This document shows, in pieces, positions 9,211 to 18,518 of a stretch of DNA of 54,083 nt. A program made the translations under genes and the position numbers. This DNA is from CAYJPV01 sp964396055 (lineage in GTDB: Bacteria; Acidobacteriota; Vicinamibacteria; Vicinamibacterales; JAKQTR01). The notes beneath the pieces were generated by a model. It did no database searches. It was not told the DNA's origin and saw nothing but the letters and a program-made list of their open reading frames with translations. Numbering within the stretch: position 1 is the stretch's first letter; each line of letters starts with the position of its first letter. The stretch lies in assembly GCA_964396055.1 (NCBI GenBank), contig CAYNDV010000015.1, forward strand, positions 1-54,083. The letters run 5' to 3'.

Positions 9211-10929
9211 ATGACCTCACGCGGTTCCGATCTCGTCGTGCGGGCACTCGAGGACGCGGGCGCCCGCTTCACTTTCGGCATCCCGGGCACCCACAACATC
9301 GAGTTGTACGACGCCCTCTCGCAGTCCGCGTCGGTGACGGCGGTGCTCGTCACCGACGAGCAGAGCGCCGGGTTCCTGGCCGACGCCGTCTCGCGGTCGT
9401 CGGACTCGGTCGGGGTGGTCAACCTCGTGCCTGGCGCCGGCGTGACGCACGCGCTCTCGGGCATCGCCGAGGCCCTGCTCGACGGCATCCCGCTCGTCGT
9501 GCTCGCCTGCGGCGTCCGCCGCGATTCGGGCCGCGCCTTCCAGCTGCACGACATGGATCAGGCCGCGCTGCTGCGCGGCGTCACCAAGGCGGTGCTCGCG
9601 CCGGGGAGCCCCGGCGAGATTTACGCGACGGTGCGCCACGCCTTCGACCTCGCGCGATCCGGCACGCCGGGACCGGTGGCCATCGAGATCCCGGCCGAGT
9701 ACTACCTGCTGACGCACGACGTCGGTCAGCCGGCGGCGGCGCCAGCGGCGGCGGCGGTGCCCGTGGCCAACCCGGCCGACATCGAGCGGGCGGCCGCCCT
9801 GCTAGGCGGCGCGCGCCAGCCCGTCATCTACGCCGGGTACGGCGCCAGCGGCGCCGCGGCGGCGCTGGTGGAGCTGGCGGAGAAGCTCGGCGCGCCGGTG
9901 GCGACGACCATCCAGGGCAAGGGCGTGTTTCCCGAGCACCACCCGCTGTGGGTGTGGAACGGCCTCGGCGCGCCGGCGCCGGCGTTCGCCGCGGAGATCG
10001 CCCGCACCTGCGACGTGATGCTGGCGGTCGGCTGCCGGTTCAGCGAAGTGGGCACGGGCAGCTGGGGATTCACGCCGCCGCCGGACCTGATCCACGTCGA
10101 CATCAACCCGGACGTCTTCCACCGCAACTTCCCCGCCCGCGTGGCGATCGCCGCCGACGCGCGGGCCGCTGTCGAGGCGCTGGCGGCAGCGGTGCGGGAC
10201 CGCGGCGAATGGGGCCCGCGGACCGAGCAGATCGCCGCCGGGCACCGCGCGGTGCGGGACGGCTGGCAGCGCGGCCGCAGCGCCTCACGCGTCACGCCGG
10301 CGTGGCTGTTCGAGGTGTGCCAGCGCCGCGCGCCGGACGCGATCTTCACGACGGACAGCGGCAACGGCACGTTTCTCGCCATGGAGTGCCTGCGGCTCGA
10401 CCGGCCCGGGCGGTTCCTCGCGCCGGTCGACTTCTCGTGCATGGGGTACTCGGTGCCCGCCGCCATCGGCGCCCGGCTCGCGAACCCCGATCGCGATGTC
10501 ATCGCGTTCGCGGGCGACGGGGCGCTGCTGATGACGGGGCTTGAACTGCTGACCGCCTCGGCCTACGGCGCCGCCCCCGTGATATGCGTGCTGCGCGACG
10601 GCGAACTGGCCCAGATCGCGCAGTTCCAGCGCACGGCCATGGGCAGCGCGTCCAACAGCGTGCTGCCGCCGTACTCGGTCAAGGGCCTGGCGGAGACCGT
10701 CGACGCCGCCTACCTCGCCTGTCCGCGCGACGCGCGCGTCGAGGCGGTCATCGAGGAAGCCCTGGCCGTCGCGCGCGGCGGGCGGCCGGTCCTCGTGGAG
10801 GTGGCCATCGACTACGCGCAGAAGACGTACTTCACGAAAGGCGTGGTCAAGACGACCTTCTGGCGCCTGCCCTGGACCGATCGTGTGCGCCTGCTCGGAC
10901 GCGCCGTGCGGCGCCGGCTCCAGAGGTGA
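9211..10929 (+). CDS. Thiamine diphosphate-dependent enzyme, acetolactate synthase/decarboxylase superfamily
   Basis: This 572-residue protein has the three ThDP-enzyme domains: N-terminal PYR domain with the catalytic Glu50 (LVTDEQSAGF), a central DHS-like domain (about 190-330) and a C-terminal PP domain with the Mg/ThDP motif GDGALLMTG (about residue 434). The family joins or cleaves C-C bonds next to carbonyls. No acetolactate synthase regulatory subunit (ilvN) lies nearby and the upstream gene is a GMC oxidoreductase, so a catabolic lyase or decarboxylase role is more likely than branched-chain amino acid synthesis. The stop is followed within 10 bp by a GGTTCAC array. Confidence 0.85.
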   Translation: MTSRGSDLVVRALEDAGARFTFGIPGTHNIELYDALSQSASVTAVLVTDEQSAGFLADAVSRSSDSVGVVNLVPGAGVTHALSGIAEALLDGIPLVVLACGVRRDSGRAFQLHDMDQAALLRGVTKAVLAPGSPGEIYATVRHAFDLARSGTPGPVAIEIPAEYYLLTHDVGQPAAAPAAAAVPVANPADIERAAALLGGARQPVIYAGYGASGAAAALVELAEKLGAPVATTIQGKGVFPEHHPLWVWNGLGAPAPAFAAEIARTCDVMLAVGCRFSEVGTGSWGFTPPPDLIHVDINPDVFHRNFPARVAIAADARAAVEALAAAVRDRGEWGPRTEQIAAGHRAVRDGWQRGRSASRVTPAWLFEVCQRRAPDAIFTTDSGNGTFLAMECLRLDRPGRFLAPVDFSCMGYSVPAAIGARLANPDRDVIAFAGDGALLMTGLELLTASAYGAAPVICVLRDGELAQIAQFQRTAMGSASNSVLPPYSVKGLAETVDAAYLACPRDARVEAVIEEALAVARGGRPVLVEVAIDYAQKTYFTKGVVKTTFWRLPWTDRVRLLGRAVRRRLQR

Positions 10930-10937
10930 CGGTGAAG

Positions 10938-11037
10938 GTTCACGGTTGCCGGTTCACGGTTCAGGGTTCAGGGTTCAGGGTTCAGGGTTGGACACCTGAT
11001 CGCAAACCGTGAACCGCGAACCGTGAACTGCGAACCC
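10938..11037. repeat. GGTTCAC/GGTTCAG heptamer arrays in inverted orientation (family B)
   Basis: Copies of GGTTCAC and GGTTCAG run from about 10938 to 10989, and inverted copies (GAACCGT, GAACTGC) run from about 11003 to 11037, separated by a short spacer. The two halves could fold into a long imperfect hairpin. Within the first half four GGG tracts at 10964, 10971, 10978 and 10985 are separated by TTCA, a canonical G-quadruplex pattern. C-rich heptamers (GCCCCTN) continue to 11060. Confidence 0.9.
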
Positions 11038-11063
11038 TCTAGCCCCTCGCCCCTGGCCCCGAG

Positions 11064-11069
11064 TACCCT
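11064..11069 (+). promoter_or_regulatory. -10-like box TACCCT directly before cbiM
   Basis: CCCCGAGTACCCT is followed by six bases and the ATG of cbiM at 11076. This matches the layout GAGTA-box, C-rich 6-8 bp, ATG seen at 32317 and 45705, implying a leaderless transcript. No Shine-Dalgarno sequence is present. The match to TATAAT is weak (3 of 6), so the call rests on the shared architecture. Confidence 0.45.
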
Positions 11070-11075
11070 GTCCCC

Positions 11076-12020
11076 ATGCACATCCCGGACGGGTTCCTGG
11101 GTACCGGCGTCATCGTCGTCACCGGCCTCGCGGCCGGCGTGGGCGTGACGGCCGCTTTGCGCGCCGAGCGCGCGGACCCGGAGCCCACCCCCGCGGCCAT
11201 GCTGGGCGCGGTGGCCGCGTTTGTCTTCGCGGCGCAGATGATCAACGTGCCGGTGGCGCCGGCCGTCAGCGGGCACCTGGTGGGCGGCGCGCTGGTGGCG
11301 GCCCTGATGGGCCCGTGGCGCGGCATCATCGTCATGGCCGTCGTCCTGACGGTGCAGGCCCTGCTGTTCCAGGATGGCGGCATCACCGCGCTGGGCGCCA
11401 ACATCACCGACATGGGACTGGGCGGCGTCCTGTCGGCCGCGGCCGTGCTGACGCTCGTGGCGCGGATGTCCCGCACGCCGGGGGCCCTCGTCGCCGGCGG
11501 CGTACTGGGCGCCTTCGGCGCGACGCTCGTGTCCGCCACGCTGACGGCACTCTGGCTGGGCCTGTCGGGCCTCTACCCGCTGGCGGGCATCCTGCCGGTG
11601 ATGCTGGGCACGCACGCGCTCATCGGTGTCCTCGAGGCGGCCCTCACCGGCGCCGTGCTCGCGACGGTCCTGCGCTGGCGTCCGGATCTCGTTCGGGGGC
11701 TCTCGTCATCCGGCGGGGGCGCCGGTGCGGTCGCGACCAGTGCCGGCGTCCTGGGGCTGGCCCTGGCCGTCGCGGGCTTCGCCGCACCATTCGCGTCGGG
11801 TCTGCCCGACGGCCTGGAGCACGCCGCCGAACGGCTCGGGTTCGGGGAGCGCGCGGCGGCCGGCTGGCAGGCGCCGTTCCCCGACTACGTCCTGCCCGCC
11901 GTGGAGTCTGCCGGTCTGGCCACAGCCCTGGCCGGCGTCGCGGGCGTACTGGCCGCAGCCGTCATGGCCTGGGCTCTCGGCCGCAGCCTCCGGACGGTGC
12001 GCGGGGCGACGCATGACTGA
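11076..12020 (+). CDS. cbiM: Cobalt/nickel ECF transporter substrate-binding permease CbiM with fused CbiN-like domain
   Basis: This 314-residue membrane protein begins with MHIPDGF, the hallmark N-terminus whose His2 and free amino end bind the metal in CbiM/NikM. About seven membrane segments of the CbiM fold are followed by a C-terminal PDGLE domain (ASGLPDGLE near residue 245) and a last membrane helix, so the CbiN-like part is fused rather than separate. It is the first gene of an overlapping cbiMQO operon. Cobalt versus nickel cannot be decided from sequence alone. No cobalamin riboswitch is visible in the repeat-filled 146-bp leader region. Confidence 0.93.
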   Translation: MHIPDGFLGTGVIVVTGLAAGVGVTAALRAERADPEPTPAAMLGAVAAFVFAAQMINVPVAPAVSGHLVGGALVAALMGPWRGIIVMAVVLTVQALLFQDGGITALGANITDMGLGGVLSAAAVLTLVARMSRTPGALVAGGVLGAFGATLVSATLTALWLGLSGLYPLAGILPVMLGTHALIGVLEAALTGAVLATVLRWRPDLVRGLSSSGGGAGAVATSAGVLGLALAVAGFAAPFASGLPDGLEHAAERLGFGERAAAGWQAPFPDYVLPAVESAGLATALAGVAGVLAAAVMAWALGRSLRTVRGATHD

Positions 12021-12639
12021 CCGTCCCGGTCGCGCCCTGCTCGCCACGCTGGTCATCGTCGTCGCGGCCGCGACGGCGCCGGCGGGACTCTGGGGACAAC
12101 CGGTCCCGTGGTGGGCATGGAGCCTGTGGGCGGCGTCCGGCTCAGCGGCGCTTTGGCTGCTGGTGCGGGCCGGCTATCCGCTGCGGGAAGCGATGCGCCG
12201 CGTGGCCTGGCTGGCGCCGGTGGCGGCAGCCTTCGCGCTGCCGGCCGCGCTGCTTGCCCCGTCGGGGTCGCGGGGGCTGGTGGCGGCTGCCCTCCTGTGC
12301 CGGGCGTGGAGCGCGGCGGCGATAGGCGCGGCCACCGCCACGGCGCTGGGGCCTGGCGGGATGGCCCGGGGCCTGCGGGATCTCGGGTTCCCCGCCCGCC
12401 TCGCCGACGTCTTCGAGGCCACGCTCGTCAGCCTCACCGTCGTCCTGCGCCAGGTGCAGGCCATGCTGCGCGCACGCGAGGCCCGCCGTCCAGGATTCGG
12501 TGCCTGGAGCAGCGTCCTGGCCCGCCCGGCCGACACGGTGACGGGCTTCGGCCGCCTCGTGGCTGCGCTGCTGCTGCGATCGCTGGAACGCGCCGAGGCC
12601 CTGGAGCGGGCCCGCCGCGCCCGGGGGGGACTCGCGTGA
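12013..12639 (+). CDS. cbiQ: ECF transporter transmembrane T-component CbiQ
   Basis: This 208-residue protein is the transmembrane coupling component of the metal ECF transporter. It has several hydrophobic helices and, in the cytoplasmic coupling region, the arginine-rich short motifs LRAREARRPG and LERARRARGG that contact the ATPase. It is shorter than most CbiQ proteins (about 225-260 residues), with a short N-terminal part. The ATG at 12013 overlaps the cbiM stop by 8 bp and the stop overlaps the cbiO start, so translation is coupled. Confidence 0.85.
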   Translation: MTDRPGRALLATLVIVVAAATAPAGLWGQPVPWWAWSLWAASGSAALWLLVRAGYPLREAMRRVAWLAPVAAAFALPAALLAPSGSRGLVAAALLCRAWSAAAIGAATATALGPGGMARGLRDLGFPARLADVFEATLVSLTVVLRQVQAMLRAREARRPGFGAWSSVLARPADTVTGFGRLVAALLLRSLERAEALERARRARGGLA

Positions 12640-13415
12640 GGCCGCCCGCCCCGCCGCCGGCCGCCCTCGAGGTCTCGGGCCTCAGCTATCACTATCCGGA
12701 CGGATCGCCGGCCCTCGCATCGGTCTCGCTGCGCATCGGCGCGGGCGAACGCGTCGCGCTGCTGGGCCCCAACGGCGCCGGCAAGTCCACGCTGCTGCTC
12801 CACCTGGCCGGGCTGCTGCCCGAACGACGGCGGTACCTGCACCGCCACGATCCGGGCCAGCCGGCCCATCGCCACGGCGCCGGCGGCCGCGTCACGATCG
12901 GCGGCGTCGATCTCGCGCCCGGCACCATCGCCCGCATCCGCGATCTCGTCGGCATCGTCTTCCAGGATCCGGACGATCAGTTGATCAGCCTCACCGTGGG
13001 CGAAGACGTCGGGTACGGCGCCCGGGCGAGGCGCTGGCCGCCGGACGACGTGGCGCGCGCGGTGGACGAGGCGCTGGCCGCGGTCGGGCTGGCCGGCCAG
13101 GCCCATCGGTCGCCGCACCACCTGTCGCTGGGCGAGAAACGGCGCGTCTGCCTGGCGGGCGTGCTCGCCTGCCGGCCCGGCGTGCTGCTGCTCGACGAGC
13201 CGTCGTCGGGCCTCGACCCGCGCGGCCGCCGGGGCCTTGCCGGCCTGCTGGCGGGCCTCCCGTCCACGCAGGTCATCGCCAGCCACGACCTGACGCTCGT
13301 CGAGCAGGTCTGCACTCGTGCGATCATCATCGACGGCGGCGCGGTGGTGGCGGATGGTCCGACGGCGGACCTGCTGCGGGATCGGACCCGGCTCGAACGT
13401 CACGGCCTCGCGTAA
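12636..13415 (+). CDS. cbiO: ECF transporter ATPase CbiO with His-rich insertion
   Basis: This 259-residue ABC ATPase powers the CbiMQ metal importer. Walker A is GPNGAGKS (44-51), the Q-loop is VFQDPDDQ, the signature is LSLGEKRR, Walker B is LLLDEPSSG and the switch His is in ASHDL. It starts at GTG 12636, giving a GTGA overlap with cbiQ; no ATG is available. Between Walker A and the next strand there is an insertion of about 20 residues containing YLHRHDPGQPAHRHG, with His at 69, 71, 78 and 80. This is not usual for CbiO and could bind the transported metal; that function is inference. Confidence 0.92.
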   Translation: MRPPAPPPAALEVSGLSYHYPDGSPALASVSLRIGAGERVALLGPNGAGKSTLLLHLAGLLPERRRYLHRHDPGQPAHRHGAGGRVTIGGVDLAPGTIARIRDLVGIVFQDPDDQLISLTVGEDVGYGARARRWPPDDVARAVDEALAAVGLAGQAHRSPHHLSLGEKRRVCLAGVLACRPGVLLLDEPSSGLDPRGRRGLAGLLAGLPSTQVIASHDLTLVEQVCTRAIIIDGGAVVADGPTADLLRDRTRLERHGLA

Positions 13416-13464
13416 CGCATTGGACCCGGCGCGGCCGAGCGGCCTGCGCCTCGGGAGGGACTGC

Positions 13465-14740
<1,276 letters not shown>

Positions 14741-14760
<20 letters not shown>

Positions 14761-14788
14761 AGGCTAGAGGCTAGAGGCTAGAGGCTAG
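14741..14788. repeat. GGCTAGA heptamer tandem array (family A)
   Basis: Nearly seven perfect copies of GGCTAGA follow two diverged copies (CCAGGGG). The array contains the TAG stop of pepT at 14758-14760. It is in the opposite orientation to the array at 113-155, but in both cases the gene reads GGCTAGA at its 3' end, so orientation follows the gene. Confidence 0.95.
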
Positions 14789-14800
14789 CGACGTCGTAGC

Positions 14801-14818
14801 GCAGGGCTTCAGCCCTGC
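14801..14818. terminator. Palindrome GCAGGGCTTCAGCCCTGC between convergent genes
   Basis: A perfect 7-bp stem (14801-14807 with 14812-14818) closes a TTCA tetraloop between the 3' ends of pepT and the GH36 gene. It could terminate transcription from both sides. The unit looks like an interspersed palindrome rather than a one-off, but no second copy is present in this window. Confidence 0.45.
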
Positions 14819-14838
14819 CCGTGGTCACGCGGCGGTTC

Positions 14839-17022
14839 CTAGTCCCGTTTCCCCCGAACGCCTGCCACGGCGGGCTCGAGGATGATGATGTGGGCCGCTG
14901 ACCGCCCCTCGTGCAGGCCGAGCCCGAACGTCATGAGGTCGTGTCCCGACGCGGTGCCGATGTCGCCGGCATCCACCGCGCGCACGCGATAGGTCACGCC
15001 AGGCTGAAGCCCGCGAGGCCGAATCACGGTCTCGCCGGCGCCGTCCCGCTGCTGGAACGCGAACACCGCCGACTCCGGCTGGTCCGCCGAGGTGGCGTGC
15101 AGGACGTCCCAGCCGCCGTCGCCGCCGGTCCCTGACTGCGCGGTCAATAGCGCGGCCGTGCCGTTGCGCAGGATGTCCCGCACGTGCTTGTAGACCTCGA
15201 CCTCGGCTGCGAGGCGCGCCAGCGTCTCGTCGTCGAGCACTCCGGCGCGAAAGGAGAAGCCGAGCACACCGGGCATACGGCTGCGCAGGTAGAGGCCGAG
15301 GTCCGGCGCATCGACCAGGGGTTCGTCCTCGGCGTCGAGCACGAAGGACAACAGGTACGCCGGCGGAAACAGGGCTGACAGGCCCTCCAGGTTGTGCCGG
15401 ACGTACGCGGCCGGGGCGGACCGGTCGTCCATCCAGCCGACATCGGTGACGCGGGCCATGCCCAGGTCCATGCGGTTGCCGCCACCGGACACGTTCTCGA
15501 TCACGAGGTGCGGGTATCGCTCGCGCAGGGCCGACAGCAGCCCGTAGAGGGCCTGCACGTGACGGAGGTTCCCGTCACCCGCGCCGTGGCCGTGGCCGGG
15601 CCGGTTGCAGTTGACCCACAGGTTGTTGTCCCACTTGAGGTAGTCGGGACGGGCCCCCTCGATGAAGCGCACCAGCTGGTTCCAGACCCACTGCCGGGCC
15701 TCGTCGCCGGCCAGGCAGATCTGGGCGGCATGAGTCTCGTCGGGCGCACGGTCCGGATCGTGGACGCCGTCGTGCGTGGCCAGCCAGCGCTCCTGCGCAA
15801 GGCCGGCGCGGCCGACGGTGTCGAGATCCACGCGTTCGGGCTCCACCCACACGCCGAACCGCAGGCCGCGGTGCCGGGCTTCGTCACCCAGCGGGCCGAG
15901 CCCGTCGGGGAACCGCTCGTCGTCTACCTCCCACGACCCGAGGCCTGACGTGAAGTCCCATCGTTCGCCGCGGCCCGCGTACCAGCCGGCGTCGAGTACG
16001 AACAACTCGGCCCCCAGGCGGGCGTGGGCGGCCAGTTCGTCCACCACGGCCGCCGCGGTCACCTGCGTGCCGAAGGCGTACCACGTGTTCGCCGTGACCA
16101 GCGGATCCCAGCCGCGGCCGTGCCTGAGCGTCTCGCGCAGGAACGGACGCAGGGCCGCCGCGACATCCGCCTCCGGCCCGCGGGCCACGCCAAGATACAG
16201 GTGGGGGGTGTCGAGCGACTGCCCGGGCGCGAGTTCTGTCACGTTGGCGGGCAGCCCGGCGGAGACGCGCACCGACGCCTCCAGCCGCCGGACCTCGACG
16301 CCCCAGGCCCCAGACCACAGGAGCCCGACATACAGCTTGTCGGGCCCCTGGTCGATGGCCAGCCAGGGCACCGCGTACTCCGACGATCGGCCGGCGGCGC
16401 CCAGCACGAGCGCGTCGCCGGGCTCGAGGTGCGTCCGCTGCCGCGTGAAGGGGCCTGCGTTGCCCCCGGGCGCGTGCAGGCCGGTCAACCAGTCCACGTC
16501 GCCGGGCGGCAGCGACAGGTGCAGCAGGTTCAGCCCCGCCAGGGTGACGACGCTGTCGGTGGCCGCGATGGACGTCCACGTCTCGATGGTCGGGGTGTGG
16601 GGTGATGCCGCGTACCAGCGGGCGGCCCTGACGTTCTGTCGATCGTGCTCGTAGAGGAACCCGAGACGCAGTTCGGTGCCGTGCTCTTCGGTGACGGTCT
16701 CCACGTACCGCCACCCCTCTTCGGTCACGCCAAAGCCCGAGACGACGCCGCCCATCGTGAGGAAGTGGTCCGATGAACCATCGAGCTCGATGCGACGGCC
16801 GGCGCCGGGCAGGTCGATGGCGCGAATCCCGAAGCTCGCGTTTCGGTCGAGACCGATCAGGATCGTGATCAGGTCGTTGCCGATCGTCCAGGTCCGATCG
16901 CCGTCCGCCGCCAGCACGCGGACAGCCCCGCGCGCGAGGACGGTGCGGGGCCCCGCGCCGGACACGGCGAGGCCGGCCGCCGTCACGAGAAGAGTGACGA
17001 TAAGGAGACGTCGCAGGGTCAT
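14839..17022 (-). CDS. Secreted alpha-galactosidase, glycoside hydrolase family 36/27 clan
   Basis: This 727-residue protein has a signal peptide (RRLLIVTLLVTAAGLAVSG) and should release alpha-linked galactose outside the cytoplasm. The N-terminal beta-sandwich (about 30-320) precedes the (beta/alpha)8 barrel with FGVWVEPERV, the nucleophile Asp in YLKWDNN and the probable acid/base Asp in RVTDVGWMDDRS; SGGGNRMDLG is the conserved GH36 segment. Length is typical. The start at 17022 is chosen because it gives a compact signal peptide; an in-frame ATG lies at 17043 and no clear ribosome site separates them. It stands alone on the minus strand between pepT and the M48 gene. Confidence 0.87.
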   Translation of the reverse strand: MTLRRLLIVTLLVTAAGLAVSGAGPRTVLARGAVRVLAADGDRTWTIGNDLITILIGLDRNASFGIRAIDLPGAGRRIELDGSSDHFLTMGGVVSGFGVTEEGWRYVETVTEEHGTELRLGFLYEHDRQNVRAARWYAASPHTPTIETWTSIAATDSVVTLAGLNLLHLSLPPGDVDWLTGLHAPGGNAGPFTRQRTHLEPGDALVLGAAGRSSEYAVPWLAIDQGPDKLYVGLLWSGAWGVEVRRLEASVRVSAGLPANVTELAPGQSLDTPHLYLGVARGPEADVAAALRPFLRETLRHGRGWDPLVTANTWYAFGTQVTAAAVVDELAAHARLGAELFVLDAGWYAGRGERWDFTSGLGSWEVDDERFPDGLGPLGDEARHRGLRFGVWVEPERVDLDTVGRAGLAQERWLATHDGVHDPDRAPDETHAAQICLAGDEARQWVWNQLVRFIEGARPDYLKWDNNLWVNCNRPGHGHGAGDGNLRHVQALYGLLSALRERYPHLVIENVSGGGNRMDLGMARVTDVGWMDDRSAPAAYVRHNLEGLSALFPPAYLLSFVLDAEDEPLVDAPDLGLYLRSRMPGVLGFSFRAGVLDDETLARLAAEVEVYKHVRDILRNGTAALLTAQSGTGGDGGWDVLHATSADQPESAVFAFQQRDGAGETVIRPRGLQPGVTYRVRAVDAGDIGTASGHDLMTFGLGLHEGRSAAHIIILEPAVAGVRGKRD

Positions 17023-17136
17023 GAGCAAGCGGACCGGGTGCAAAGACCGTACCGCGCGCCCACGACGGAACGGCGGCCGAAACGCGCACCCTGTCCACCC
17101 GCTTGGACTACCCTGCGTGCAAAAAGGTTGCAGCTG

Positions 17137-18447
17137 TCACCGACGCAGGCCAAGCATCATCGATCGCCGTATCTCTTCGGCCATCCGGTTGAGCTTGACA
17201 TCGGTGCGGAACCCCACCGACTGCGCCGCCCCCACCATGATCGCGTAGGCCCGCTTCGCGGGCACTTCGAGCTGCTTCGCGATGTCGAGGATCACGCCGC
17301 TCTCGGCGTCCATCAGGGCGCCGTCGGCCAGGGCCACGTCGGCCAGCCGCGACAGGATGAAGGTCCGATCGTCGAGGTCACCCGATTCCCTGACGGCGGC
17401 CAGCGTCTCGGGCAGCTGGGCCTGGATGGCGTCGCGGTCCGTCACGATCTCCGCCTCCGGCTCGTCGGTGAACCACCGGTGGAGGATCTGCACGAGGATC
17501 TTGACCTCTTCATCGCTCACGTCCTTGTCGGCCCCGAGCAGCAGCGCGCCCGCCAGCGCGACCGCCCGCATGACGTGCTGGTACACGGGCTGGAAGGGGT
17601 AGCGGCGCGTCAACTGCACGAGTTCGTCCACGCCGGTCTCGAGTTCCTCGTCGTCGATGGGCGTGCCCGCGACCGGGTACCCGGCCCGCTGGGCCTTCTG
17701 CGAACGCGAGAACAGCTCTGCGGCCTTCAGGCGGATCGGCAGCAGGGGGTGCGAGGCGAACGTTTCCTCGATCAGCTCGGGCCGGCCGCGGATCTCGTCG
17801 ATCTGGGAGATGAGGGCTTCGACGTCGAGGTTGAGGTTCCGCTCGCTCAGGCCGAAGGTGGCCTTCAGCAGCGAGGTGGCCGTGGCGGTGAAGTTGCGGC
17901 TCGCGAGGACCGACACGCGGTCGGCGCTGATCTCGGCCTTCTTGCGCCACCGCAGGAACAGCGCCTCGCCCAGGGCCGGCAGGACGGTGACCGACGGATT
18001 GCCCGCGTCGGTGGAGATCAGCGCCGCGAGGCGGTTGTTGCCGAACAGGATGTGCCCCAGCTCGTGGCCGAGGATCGATCGCAGTTCCGCGTCGTCGAGG
18101 CGCTCGAGGGCGGCCGCCGTGACCCCGATCAGCGAGTAGGTGCCGGCCTTGCGGACGTCCAGGATCGCGAAGGCGTTCATGTCGGCCGAGGGGAGGCAGA
18201 ACACCTCGGCCTGGGCGTCGAGCGCCAGGGCCTGGCACACCTCGCCGAAGATCCGGTAGATGCGCGGCGAGAGCCGCTCGCTGAGGCGGATGCCCTCCTT
18301 GATGAGGCGCTCGCGGACGCCCTGATCGAGCTGTCGGCGGTTCTCCTCGAAGGCCTGGAGGTAGTCCGCCACCCGGTAGGTGTTCAGCAGTTCGTCGACG
18401 TCCCGGGCGTCGCCGCGGTACCGCACGTCGTTCCAGTCGATAGACAT
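17137..18447 (-). CDS. M48-type zinc metallopeptidase fused to a TerB-like domain
   Basis: This 436-residue protein carries the gluzincin motif HELGH (128-132) with the third ligand Glu in KKAEISADR (about 172), typical of M48 peptidases. Unlike HtpX or Oma1 it shows no N-terminal membrane helices. The C-terminal third (LLLGADKDVSDEEVKILV to the end, with ADVALADGALMDAE) looks like a TerB/DjlA-N helical domain with paired acidic helices. A role in protein turnover under stress is likely, substrate unknown. GGGAGAGG precedes the ATG, and a TATCAT -10-like box lies at 18473-18478. Confidence 0.82.
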   Translation of the reverse strand: MSIDWNDVRYRGDARDVDELLNTYRVADYLQAFEENRRQLDQGVRERLIKEGIRLSERLSPRIYRIFGEVCQALALDAQAEVFCLPSADMNAFAILDVRKAGTYSLIGVTAAALERLDDAELRSILGHELGHILFGNNRLAALISTDAGNPSVTVLPALGEALFLRWRKKAEISADRVSVLASRNFTATATSLLKATFGLSERNLNLDVEALISQIDEIRGRPELIEETFASHPLLPIRLKAAELFSRSQKAQRAGYPVAGTPIDDEELETGVDELVQLTRRYPFQPVYQHVMRAVALAGALLLGADKDVSDEEVKILVQILHRWFTDEPEAEIVTDRDAIQAQLPETLAAVRESGDLDDRTFILSRLADVALADGALMDAESGVILDIAKQLEVPAKRAYAIMVGAAQSVGFRTDVKLNRMAEEIRRSMMLGLRR

Positions 18448-18518
18448 GGCCTCTCCCCTCGGCAGCGCGGCGATGATAGCACCACCGCGCGCGCCGGCGG
18501 TGTCACGCCGCGCGGCGC

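Noticed and set aside
8010..10544. Long plus-strand frame across the GMC and ThDP genes
   Set aside because: It is an out-of-frame read of two well-conserved genes and has no domain of its own.
9211..10929. Acetolactate synthase of branched-chain amino acid synthesis (ilvB)
   Set aside because: There is no ilvN, ilvC or leu gene nearby, and the operon partners are a GMC oxidoreductase and its small protein.
10964..10987. Telomere-like TTCAGGG repeats pointing to a linear replicon
   Set aside because: The arrays are internal, short and scattered between ordinary genes in both orientations; nothing else suggests chromosome ends.
10930..11075. Cobalamin riboswitch before cbiM
   Set aside because: The spacer is filled by heptamers and the -10-like box lies 6 bp from the ATG, leaving no leader for a riboswitch.
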